Assembly (NCBI GenBank): GCA_023411445.1
Contig: JAEYOT010000312.1
Coordinates: 1-6,956, forward strand
Origin: Pseudomonadota bacterium
GTDB lineage: Bacteria > Myxococcota_A > Polyangia > Polyangiales > Polyangiaceae
DNA length: 6,956 bases
Direction of reading: 5' to 3'
In this document: piece by piece, positions 1 through 5,999 of the stretch
Numbering within the stretch: position 1 is the first letter of the stretch
Layout: every line of letters starts with the position of its first letter
Program-made: the position numbers and the translations under genes
Notes under the pieces: generated by a model
What the model saw: only the letters and a program-made list of their open reading frames with translations
The model's database searches: none
Told to the model about the DNA's origin: nothing

Positions 1-1179
1 TAGCACGGGCGCGCTCGCTTTGGGGTGCGCGAGCACGGTCAGGATGCTGGCGTGCGTGAGCAAGCCGCCGCGCTCCGCTGGCAGCGGCGTGAGCACCGGC
101 TCTGCGGAGCCGACGGCGGGCATGCCGTAGTGCTCCGCTAGGCGATCGTTGATGTAGCCGGAGCGCGTGGTGAGAAGCTCGCTCAGCGGGCGCTGACCGC
201 TCGCCACGTCCGCGAACAAGCGCATCGTCTCCGCGCGCATGGCGGAGCGCAGCTCGTCGTCGAACGCGGGGTACACCATCGCGTCCGGATGGACGTTGTC
301 CAGGCTGCGCAGGGTGAGCCACTGGCTCCCGAAGCGCTCGCCCAAATCCTTTGCTTTGGTGTCGGCGAGCAGCCGCGCGACCTGGGCCTGCACCCCGGCG
401 GTCGTGGCCAAGCTGCCGTTCGCTGCGGCCTGCCTGAGCGCGTCGTCGGGCATACTGCTCCACAAGAAGTACGACAAGCGCGAAGCCAGCTCGTAGCCGT
501 CCAGCTGCCGCACGCCGGCGCTGCCCAGGTTGTGCTCGATGCGGAACAGGAACTGGGGCGCCAGCAGCACCGCCTGCAGCACACGAGCGAACGCTTCCTC
601 CTCCGTGGCGCCGTCGGCCTTGTTGGCCGTGTACAGCGCGACCAAGCGCTCCACCTCTCCCGCTTCCACGGGGCGACGCCAGGCTCGCGGCAAGAAGCTG
701 CTGAGCGCGCTTGCGACGCAAGCCTCTTGCTCACTCTCCAGCTCACACGGCAGCACGCTGTCGCGCCGGCTCGGCGACAGCGCCTCTGCCGCGAGCTTCT
801 TCGCGCTGGCGATGTAATAGCCGAGCGACACGTCGGTCATGCTCAGGGCAGCGGCCACGTTGTCGAAGCCGTGCGCGGTGTCGTCGGGCGGGAAGTTCTC
901 CGACAAGCGCAGGTCCGTGCTCAGCAGGTCCCGAACCGTGTTGTCGTACTCAACCCGGTTGAGCCGATGCATCACCACGCGTCCCGGCCCGCCCTGGACG
1001 ACGCTGCTCCCACCCGAGCCCGCACCGCCGCCGACGGTGCCGCTACCAGCGACTCCGGGCGGCGTTCCGTCGTCGTCCCCAGCGCTACCGGGGAAGCAGG
1101 CCACAGCGCTGGCGGCGATTGACGCCAGCAGCAGGGCTTTGGTCGAGCGACGCCCGAGCATCATGGAGTAGGTCGGCAT
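1..1179 (-). CDS. DUF1592-type lipoprotein (DUF1587/DUF1595/DUF1592/DUF1588), 3' end missing
   Basis: The reading frame is open for 393 codons from an ATG at 1179 to the left edge, with no stop, so the C-terminus (where DUF1585 would be expected) lies outside. Residues 14-28 form a signal segment ending AVAC, giving a probable lipid-modified Cys28; the -3 Ala is less usual than Leu. A Gly/Ser-rich linker covers about 31-66. It is followed by a DUF1587-like motif (HRLNRVEYDNTVRDLL, from residue 71), a DUF1595-like part (WRRPVE near 168, QFLFRIE near 208), a DUF1592-like part (YELASRLSYFLWSSMPDD, about 228-245) and the beginning of DUF1588 (ERGGLLTHAS near 373). This domain series is known from planctomycetes and myxobacteria; the biochemical role is unknown. 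Some relatives carry haem c, but no CxxCH is visible here. The ATG at 1179 has GGAA seven bases upstream; ATGs at 1164 and 1161 are alternatives. DUF1592 genes are often followed by a DUF1552 gene, which would lie off the left edge. Confidence 0.9.
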   Translation of the reverse strand, partial: MPTYSMMLGRRSTKALLLASIAASAVACFPGSAGDDDGTPPGVAGSGTVGGGAGSGGSSVVQGGPGRVVMHRLNRVEYDNTVRDLLSTDLRLSENFPPDDTAHGFDNVAAALSMTDVSLGYYIASAKKLAAEALSPSRRDSVLPCELESEQEACVASALSSFLPRAWRRPVEAGEVERLVALYTANKADGATEEEAFARVLQAVLLAPQFLFRIEHNLGSAGVRQLDGYELASRLSYFLWSSMPDDALRQAAANGSLATTAGVQAQVARLLADTKAKDLGERFGSQWLTLRSLDNVHPDAMVYPAFDDELRSAMRAETMRLFADVASGQRPLSELLTTRSGYINDRLAEHYGMPAVGSAEPVLTPLPAERGGLLTHASILTVLAHPKASAPVL

Positions 1180-1325
1180 GAAGCGCTTCCAACGGCTCAG
1201 AAAAGATGCAGCGAAGCGCGGAGTCCGCCCTGAATGCAACATTGCTTGCGCAGTGCGGGGGGATTCCGTCTTCACTGCGATCAGGGCTCCGACGCCACCA
1301 ACCTTGCCGCCACCGCGCCGCGCGC

Positions 1326-2069
1326 TCACTTGATGATGCGTTGCCGAGCGCCCCGCTTGATATCCAGGTGAAAATGATTGCTGTGCGCCACATCGTGGTT
1401 CGGCGTCAGGATGTGATGAAACAGCTCGGAGCGCGCCACGTCGCAGATTAGGTCGCGCAGCAAGCCAGCCGGCGCGGGCAGCTGCGCCCGAGCGCTCTCT
1501 CCGCACACCGGCTCGCCGAGGCGCCCGTCAAAGTCCCGCTCCACCGAGAGCTCCGTGCCGTCCGCCAGCTTGAAGCCGGTCAAGTCGATGGCCAGACCGT
1601 ACGAGTGTTGGCTCGGCTTCTTCCTGCCCGGCAGCTTGGCGCGCGGGCGGTACATGTTGTCGACCCGCACCTCCACGACGTTGTGGCGGCGGAGCACCTC
1701 CGCCAGATCGTCGAGCGCGAGGGCGAGCCGGCAATCCAAGATGCCGTACTTGCTCTTCTTACCCGGGGTGATGTAGCGCACGCCGCCGATCGGACCGCTG
1801 ACGCGGACCGGCGCGCCGACACCCACGGTGGCGCCTTTGAAGCGCGCGACGCTGAGCTTGCGACGCTTCACCTCGGACAAACACTGCTGGCTCGACAAGC
1901 TCGCAGAGCGGGACGCCTTGGACGTCTTGCTCACGTAGGGCGGCGGCAGCGGCTCTTGGTAGGAGGCCACGATCTTGGTGGCTACGCCCTGCTGCGCAGC
2001 GCCCGTCACGCAGGCGAAGAGCGCGGCGAGGGCCAAACCCAAACCGGAGCCACGAGCGAGCAGCCGCAT
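1326..2069 (-). CDS. Extensin-like C-terminal domain protein (LAS/M15-type metallopeptidase fold), exported
   Basis: A 247-residue protein from the ATG at 2069. A GTG at 2099 would add ten charged residues ahead of the signal peptide, so the ATG is preferred although neither start has a clear ribosome site. Residues 1-26 form a signal peptide (MRLLARGS, then a hydrophobic stretch); LFAC offers a possible lipobox with Cys20, while cleavage by signal peptidase I near the following Ala residues is the alternative. The mature part matches the extensin-like_C family: the context GILDCRLALALDDLAEVL (residues 109-126), then QHSYGLAIDLTGF with His155 and Asp162, and SNHFHLDI with His234. The spacing H...D...H is the zinc-ligand pattern of LAS metallopeptidases such as D-Ala-D-Ala carboxypeptidases, so a peptidoglycan peptide substrate in the periplasm is likely but not shown. 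It lies 56 bases after a microprotein gene and could share the tatA transcript. There is no twin-arginine motif, so Sec export is expected. Confidence 0.88.
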   Translation of the reverse strand: MRLLARGSGLGLALAALFACVTGAAQQGVATKIVASYQEPLPPPYVSKTSKASRSASLSSQQCLSEVKRRKLSVARFKGATVGVGAPVRVSGPIGGVRYITPGKKSKYGILDCRLALALDDLAEVLRRHNVVEVRVDNMYRPRAKLPGRKKPSQHSYGLAIDLTGFKLADGTELSVERDFDGRLGEPVCGESARAQLPAPAGLLRDLICDVARSELFHHILTPNHDVAHSNHFHLDIKRGARQRIIK

Positions 2070-2125
2070 GGCCGGATCTTTGTCACGGCCATTGCCCACC
2101 TGCCAACTTCAGGCTCGGCGCGCAG

Positions 2126-2230
2126 CTACTTCTTGGTGCTGGACGCCTGACGGCGCTGCTTTTCCAGCCACGTGTTGTACACGACGGCGGCGACCAGGAG
2201 AGCCAGCGGAATCCCAGCGGGGAAATACAT
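2126..2230 (-). CDS. 34-residue single-pass membrane microprotein downstream of tatA
   Basis: A short frame from ATG at 2230 to TAG at 2126-2128. I do not recognise a family. Residues 3-18 are hydrophobic (FPAGIPLALLVAAVVY) and fit one membrane segment; residues 21-34 are polar and basic (WLEKQRRQ, ending in two Lys). By the positive-inside rule the N-terminus would face the periplasm and the basic tail the cytoplasm, the same orientation as TatA, but the FG hinge of TatA is absent. The start lies 15 bases after the tatA stop. The upstream sequence has no good Shine-Dalgarno, so translation may depend on coupling to tatA. The clean membrane-plus-basic-tail architecture and tight fit behind tatA argue for a real gene; its length makes chance possible. 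Confidence 0.55.
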   Translation of the reverse strand: MYFPAGIPLALLVAAVVYNTWLEKQRRQASSTKK

Positions 2231-2245
2231 GACGGACGCGCAGGC

Positions 2246-2449
2246 TCAGGCCTTGCCCTCTTCGTCCTTCTTTTCCGACAGCTGCGGCTTGGCGCCCTTG
2301 TCGTCGACCTCGTCCTCGTTCAGCCCCTTCTTGAAGGAGCGGATGCCTTCCCCGAGGCCCTTGCCGACACCAGCGAGGCGACCGGGGCCGAACAGGAGCA
2401 GCGCGACGACGATAACGAGGAGCCAGTGGACGGGAGAAAGGGAACCCAT
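2246..2449 (-). CDS. tatA: Sec-independent protein translocase subunit TatA/TatE family
   Basis: A 67-residue protein with TatA architecture: a very short periplasmic N-terminus, one membrane segment (about residues 7-20), the hinge Phe20-Gly21-Pro22, an amphipathic helix (about 24-42, with Phe39 in the position of the conserved Phe) and a charged acidic/basic tail. It aligns without gaps to the remembered N-terminus of E. coli TatA, placing His8 where that protein has the polar Gln8. TatA oligomers form the translocation element for folded twin-arginine substrates together with TatC, with or without TatB. No tatB or tatC is present in the window, so these must be elsewhere. The start is well supported: GGAGG at 2458-2462 sits eight bases before the ATG. 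TatB is less likely because the protein is short and the N-terminus is of TatA type. It is 155 bases behind the lipoprotein gene, so it may have its own promoter. Confidence 0.95.
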   Translation of the reverse strand: MGSLSPVHWLLVIVVALLLFGPGRLAGVGKGLGEGIRSFKKGLNEDEVDDKGAKPQLSEKKDEEGKA

Positions 2450-2457
2450 GATTTAGG

Positions 2458-2462
2458 CCTCC
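2458..2462 (-). promoter_or_regulatory. Shine-Dalgarno of tatA
   Basis: GGAGG on the minus strand, eight bases before the ATG at 2449. It is the strongest ribosome site in the window and fixes the tatA start. Confidence 0.8.
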
Positions 2463-2471
2463 GAGAGGCGG

Positions 2472-2498
2472 TGACAGTGCCGCGGAGCGGAGCTGTCA
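2472..2498. repeat. Imperfect inverted repeat TGACAG...CTGTCA upstream of tatA
   Basis: Outer arms TGACAG (2472-2477) and CTGTCA (2493-2498) are exact complements. Inside, after a G-T pair and one mismatch, CCGC (2480-2483) pairs with GCGG (2487-2490), leaving a three-base loop. The element ends 22 bases before the tatA start. It could be an operator for a dimeric regulator or an mRNA leader hairpin; there is no U-tract, so a classic terminator is unlikely. Confidence 0.45.
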
Positions 2499-2523
2499 GA
2501 CCATAGCATTGTGGGGGTCAGAA

Positions 2524-2538
2524 GCCACGCGCCGGGCG
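2524..2538. repeat. 15-bp direct repeat, copy 1
   Basis: The word GCCACGCGCCGGGCG is identical to positions 2587-2601, with start positions 63 bases apart. The 48 bases between copies are much richer in A+T than the flanks. Confidence 0.7.
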
Positions 2539-2582
2539 AATCATTCCAAAACACCTCGGAAATGGCAGTTACCTCTGAATAG

Positions 2583-2604
2583 TGGCGCCACGCGCCGGGC
2601 GCCA
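2583..2604 (-). other. GC-rich hairpin immediately after the lipoprotein stop codon
   Basis: TGGCGCC (2583-2589) and GGCGCCA (2598-2604) are exact complements separated by eight bases. The hairpin abuts the TGA of the DUF2135-like lipoprotein gene. No run of T follows, so it is at best a weak or factor-assisted terminator or an mRNA 3'-end stabiliser. It overlaps copy 2 of the 15-bp direct repeat. Confidence 0.4.
2587..2601. repeat. 15-bp direct repeat, copy 2
   Basis: Second exact copy of GCCACGCGCCGGGCG (first at 2524-2538). This copy lies within the hairpin that follows the lipoprotein gene. Confidence 0.7.
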
Positions 2605-3183
2605 TCAGAGTTTCACGCGAATTTCGCGCTCGGACTCGGGGGTCTCCAGCAAGATTTCGTAGGCGCGCGTGATGGGCCCCAACCGGGCGCCCAGCATGAC
2701 GCGGATGGGCGGCGTCTCGCCTCCCAGCGACTCCAAGCGCACGCGCAGCCGGTACTCCCCGGAAAGCGGCTCGCCCTCGGCCAAGTACACGTTCTCCAGG
2801 TTGCTCCCGCGGCATTCGCCGCCGCGGCCCGGACAATCGCGGTCTTTGGTCAGGCCGCTGCGAGCCACCCGCCCGACTTCGATAAGCTCGCCGTTCGGAT
2901 CCATGACGCGCAGATCCACGTCCGCCTTGCTGGCGCTCCAACCGGCCAGGAACTGGACGGCGCCGAGCGCGAGCCCACAGCCTTCGTCGATCAGCCCGTT
3001 CTGGTTGTCGTCCGTAGCGTTCGCGCAAATCTCCGGAGACGCCGGGGTGGTGGCGGCGACCAGCACCTCCGTCGAGCTCGCAGCCGGCGCGACGGGCGGC
3101 CGAGCCGGAGCGGGGCTTCGTCCGCAACCGGCCAGCGCCAGGCCGAAGCCCAGCGCTGACCCGAGGCGTACGAGCCGGCTCAC
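2605..3183 (-). CDS. Lipoprotein with MopE-like motif and DUF2135/YfaP-like domain
   Basis: A 192-residue protein from GTG at 3183. The signal peptide ends in LAGC, a standard lipobox, giving lipidated Cys20. A Pro/Ala-rich linker (22-50) leads to a motif bounded by Cys53 and Cys69 with the core DDNQNGLIDEG, which resembles the short Asp/Asn-rich putative metal-binding motifs (MopE type) frequent in myxobacterial surface proteins. Residues about 75-180 look like a beta-sandwich of the DUF2135/YfaP kind: DVDLRVMDPNGE (88-99), ENV (130-132) and GEYRLRV (142-148); Cys117 and Cys124 could form a disulfide. Its function is unknown; Ca2+ or another metal at the first motif is inference. The start GTGA overlaps the stop of the HEAT gene upstream by four bases, with AAGG just ahead as a ribosome site, so the two are almost certainly translationally coupled and functionally linked. 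Confidence 0.88.
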   Translation of the reverse strand: MSRLVRLGSALGFGLALAGCGRSPAPARPPVAPAASSTEVLVAATTPASPEICANATDDNQNGLIDEGCGLALGAVQFLAGWSASKADVDLRVMDPNGELIEVGRVARSGLTKDRDCPGRGGECRGSNLENVYLAEGEPLSGEYRLRVRLESLGGETPPIRVMLGARLGPITRAYEILLETPESEREIRVKL

Positions 3184-5828
3184 TCGCCCTTCTTGAGGTC
3201 CACGCTGGGCTTCACGTCGAGCACGACCTTCGGGTTCATCAGCTCGAAGTAAGCGGCGCGCGCCAGCTCTCCCGCCGGTCCGCTCTCGTCGCGCAGCGCG
3301 AGCAGCACGCCTTGCTCCTGCATGAACTTGAGCGCGCGGATCGCGCCCGCGCGCTTGGCCGCGTCGTCACCCTTGGCCATTTGCCACAGCCGGTAACGCA
3401 GCACCACGCGCGTGAAGGAGTGCGGGCCGTTGTCGAACGTGAGGTTGTCGAACTGCTGCATCAGCTTGACGCGCGCCCACTCTTGCTGAGTCTGGCGGAT
3501 GCTGAGCTTGCTGATGGCGTCGGCGTTGTCCACGTACTTGAAGAGCAGGCCGCTCTCCAGGTCTTCCGTCGACCAGAAGCCGAAGCTGTTGTACCAGAGG
3601 TCACCCAGCTCCTCCAGCGCGGCCTTGGGCTTGTTGGCGTAGAGCGCGACCGCGCGCGCCGCCGTCTCCGGCGAGCCGCCCAAGATCAGCGCGAGCGCCG
3701 CGTCGTTCACCAGCGCCTCGTCCTCCATCATCTTGAACAGCTGCGCCTCGATGGTCGCGTCGAAGCCGCCCTTGGCGATGGCGCGCGCGACCTGATGGCG
3801 CGTCTCCACGGCAGACTCCGGCGTCATCAGCGACATCAGCGCGCCCGCGGTGCCGGGCACCGGGCGCTGGATCAAAGTCTCCAAGAAGCAGGCGCGGCGC
3901 ACCGAGTCCTTCTTGTCGTTGCCGGAGTACTCCTGGATCTTCTTGGCGACCTCGATGAAGTCTTCCTTCTCGGCGACCCAGGCCAGCGCCGCGCAGGCGT
4001 GCATGCGCGCCTGATCGTTGTTCTTCGGCTCCTGCGCGTACTCGAACAAGGGCTTGAAGGCCTTGTGATCGCGCCACTCGCTGAAGCCGTGCGCCGCGCC
4101 GACACCCAGCGCGCGCAGGGTCATGCCCAGGATGGCCACGCCGCCGACCATCAGGCCGTCCATCGTGACGTCCAGGTTGGGCTCGCGCGCGGTGAGCGCC
4201 CGCTCCAGCGCGCCCCAGGAGCGCTGATCCTTGAGCCAACCCACGTAGCGCATGGCGCTCTGGGCGATCACCCACTCTTCCGGCATGGGCGGCTGCTGGC
4301 CCAGCTTGGGCAGCGGCACGTTCGGGTTCGCCCACTTGCGGAGCGCTTCGATATCCTTCGTGGACTCCATGGCCGCCAGCGCGCGCAAGCCGTTGGCGTG
4401 CGGCGAAGGCTGCTCGTGGATCCAGAAGATGACCGCGTCTTCCGCCTGCTCCGCGATCAAGGCGCGCTTGTCGGGGTGCAGCATGGCAAGGTCGGCGATC
4501 ATGCGGGCAGCCGTCACGCGCTCGTTGTCGTCGCGCTTCAGCATCATTTCCCAGTCGTACTGGTCGCTGTAGATCTTCAGCGGATCCATGCGCAGGCGCT
4601 TGGCCAGCGTGGGCACGGCGCGCACGTCACCGATGGCAGCCAGCGCGATCGCCGCGCGCGTCTGGTAGTGGATGTGCGGCTTGGTGCCGATGAACTCGAA
4701 CAGCGAGTTGCCGCCGCGCGGGTCGTTCAGCTTGTCCACCATGTCGAAGACTTGCTTCTTCTGGTACCAGCCGAGCTTCTCGTCTTCGCTCACGGCTTGC
4801 AGCGAGAGCACCAAGCCGTCGGTGCCGATGCCGTCACGCAGCGCCTCCAGGTACTTGTTGCGGCTCTCCTTGTCGGCCGTCTTCATGGCCTCGACCAGAG
4901 GCTCGCGCGCGCGCGGCTCGCCGATCTTGCCCAGGCCCGGCGCGGCTTGACGCGCCACCTCGGCGTCCTTGTCCTGCACCAGCTTGATCAGCGTGTCCGT
5001 CCACTTCGGCTCGGCGTTGGCGGACAGCACCGTGGCCACCAGCTGGCGCACCGCCGCGCTCTCGTCGCCCGCCATGCTGGCCAGCTTGTCCAAGCTGATC
5101 AGCTGCACGATCTTGTCGGTGTCGAACGCGACGCCGCCGCCGAGGCGCTGCACCTTGGACAGGTGCCCCAGCCGGTACAGCGTCATCACCTCATCGAGCG
5201 CGCGCGTCTCGCCCAGCACCACGAGCGCCCACGCGATCTGCGGCTTCGCGCCGGGCCCCGCCTTCTGCAGCGCCGCGAGCAGCGCGTCGCGCGCCGGCTC
5301 ACCCATCGGCCTGCCGTACTCGGCCAGCGCCGTGGCGGCCATCGCCTGCATCGGCTCCGTCGGGTAGCTGAGCGCGTCGATCGCGGCCTTCACGCCTTCC
5401 GGATCCTTGGCCCACGCCAGCTGCTTGAGCGCCTCCATGCGCACTTCGTCGCTGGCCTTGCTCTTGTCGCCCATCGCCCACTCGCGCCACTTGGCGAGCT
5501 GCTCGTTCTTGGGCAGCACGAAGATGTTCTTCTTCTCGGCCTCGCCCTGCTCAACGGTGAGGCGCGCCGCCTCTTTACTGGCGCCGATCGCCAAGAAGGC
5601 GCCGAGGCCGCCGACCGCGAGCACACCGACCAGGATGGCGATGGGCGCCGTGCGACCCTTCTTGAAGTTCCCGTCGTCGCCGCCGAAGCCACCGCCCGCC
5701 GGGACACCGCCCCCGGCCGGCGGAGCGCCTGGCAGGTCGTCGTCCGGCGGCCACTTCGCGAAATCGACCCGCGGCGGCGGGTTCGGGTTATGAGCCGTCG
5801 GCATTTCAGGCAGATTCGGGTCGAGCAT
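3180..5828 (-). CDS. Membrane-anchored HEAT-repeat protein
   Basis: An 882-residue protein from ATG at 5828, with GAGG four bases upstream (a short spacing); the next in-frame Met is residue 9. The N-terminal 60 residues are Pro/Gly/Asp-rich and disordered-looking, ending in FKKGR. Residues 61-83 (start APIAILVGVLAVGG) form one membrane segment. The remaining 800 residues are alpha-helical repeats of the HEAT/PBS-lyase type; the clearest are 289-316 (VARQAAPGLGKIGEPRAREP) and 389-412 (RAAIALAAIGDVRAVPTLAK), with others near 128-150, 160-188, 258-284, 434-460, 605-632, 675-700 and 822-862. The basic residues before the membrane segment predict N-in, C-out topology, so the solenoid would be periplasmic. 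HEAT solenoids bind proteins; no catalytic motif is visible. It is coupled to the following lipoprotein gene, which suggests a partner at the envelope. I recognise no named orthologue. Confidence 0.92.
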   Translation of the reverse strand: MLDPNLPEMPTAHNPNPPPRVDFAKWPPDDDLPGAPPAGGGVPAGGGFGGDDGNFKKGRTAPIAILVGVLAVGGLGAFLAIGASKEAARLTVEQGEAEKKNIFVLPKNEQLAKWREWAMGDKSKASDEVRMEALKQLAWAKDPEGVKAAIDALSYPTEPMQAMAATALAEYGRPMGEPARDALLAALQKAGPGAKPQIAWALVVLGETRALDEVMTLYRLGHLSKVQRLGGGVAFDTDKIVQLISLDKLASMAGDESAAVRQLVATVLSANAEPKWTDTLIKLVQDKDAEVARQAAPGLGKIGEPRAREPLVEAMKTADKESRNKYLEALRDGIGTDGLVLSLQAVSEDEKLGWYQKKQVFDMVDKLNDPRGGNSLFEFIGTKPHIHYQTRAAIALAAIGDVRAVPTLAKRLRMDPLKIYSDQYDWEMMLKRDDNERVTAARMIADLAMLHPDKRALIAEQAEDAVIFWIHEQPSPHANGLRALAAMESTKDIEALRKWANPNVPLPKLGQQPPMPEEWVIAQSAMRYVGWLKDQRSWGALERALTAREPNLDVTMDGLMVGGVAILGMTLRALGVGAAHGFSEWRDHKAFKPLFEYAQEPKNNDQARMHACAALAWVAEKEDFIEVAKKIQEYSGNDKKDSVRRACFLETLIQRPVPGTAGALMSLMTPESAVETRHQVARAIAKGGFDATIEAQLFKMMEDEALVNDAALALILGGSPETAARAVALYANKPKAALEELGDLWYNSFGFWSTEDLESGLLFKYVDNADAISKLSIRQTQQEWARVKLMQQFDNLTFDNGPHSFTRVVLRYRLWQMAKGDDAAKRAGAIRALKFMQEQGVLLALRDESGPAGELARAAYFELMNPKVVLDVKPSVDLKKGE

Positions 5829-5999
5829 GGATCCTCGCGGTGAGAACGGTATCGAGCGGCGCTTACACGGCGTTGGCCGCGCCGAGGTGGGGCGCGACCT
5901 TAGCCCAAGCGTGAAAATCCTGGGAGGTCCGCGCGCTTGGCTTGCTCGCGATTCTTCGCATCAAGCCGGAAAATTGCTTCTGAGCGGGAGTGACCGCGC
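5829..5999. promoter_or_regulatory. Divergent intergenic region between the HEAT gene and the CPBP gene
   Basis: The two flanking genes point away from each other, so this 171-base stretch should hold promoters in both directions. No good sigma-70 or sigma-54 pair and no clear operator was found on either strand. It holds no supportable gene. Confidence 0.45.
5986..5990 (+). promoter_or_regulatory. Shine-Dalgarno deciding the TTG start of the CPBP gene
   Basis: GGGAG lies nine bases before the TTG at 6000. An in-frame TGA at 5991-5993 rules out any start further upstream, so the TTG is the earliest possible start and has a matching ribosome site. Confidence 0.65.

Larger units (their letters stand above)
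2450..2604 (-). promoter_or_regulatory. Leader region of tatA with repeats and an AT-rich island
   Basis: This 155-base gap precedes tatA. It contains two exact copies of a 15-bp GC-rich word, an approximately 44% G+C segment between them (2539-2586) that stands out from the surrounding DNA, an imperfect inverted repeat at 2472-2498, a short hairpin at 2583-2604 and the tatA ribosome site. The AT-rich segment is the most likely promoter location for the tatA group, but I could not identify a convincing -35/-10 or -24/-12 pair, so the promoter itself is inferred. Confidence 0.4.

Noticed and set aside
289..1122. A 277-codon plus-strand frame
   Set aside because: It is the complement of the DUF1592 lipoprotein, which has recognisable motifs throughout; the plus-strand product is low-complexity.
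1218..1228. 11-bp palindrome GCGGAGTCCGC upstream of the DUF1592 gene
   Set aside because: Short and GC-rich, so expected by chance in this composition; nothing else in the 146-base gap supports an operator or terminator.
1225..1286. GCCCTGA / TCAGGGC pair in the gap after the extensin-like gene
   Set aside because: Only seven pairs with a loop of about 48 bases and no T-run; not a credible terminator.
2070..2099. GTG at 2099 as start of the extensin-like protein
   Set aside because: It would put a charged ten-residue stretch before a standard signal peptide that begins at the ATG at 2069.
1605..2150. A 181-codon plus-strand frame opposite the extensin-like gene
   Set aside because: No motif, and it runs opposite an intact metallopeptidase-fold protein with all zinc ligands.
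2453..3127. A 224-codon minus-strand frame crossing the lipoprotein gene and the tatA leader
   Set aside because: Arg/Gly-rich out-of-frame translation of the lipoprotein gene; the alternative frame has a lipobox and conserved-looking domain.
3312..5843. An 843-codon open frame on the plus strand, fully opposite the HEAT gene
   Set aside because: Its translation is dominated by Arg, Ala, Leu, His and Gln with no domain, as expected for the complement of a GC-biased gene; the minus strand gives clear HEAT repeats and a membrane segment.
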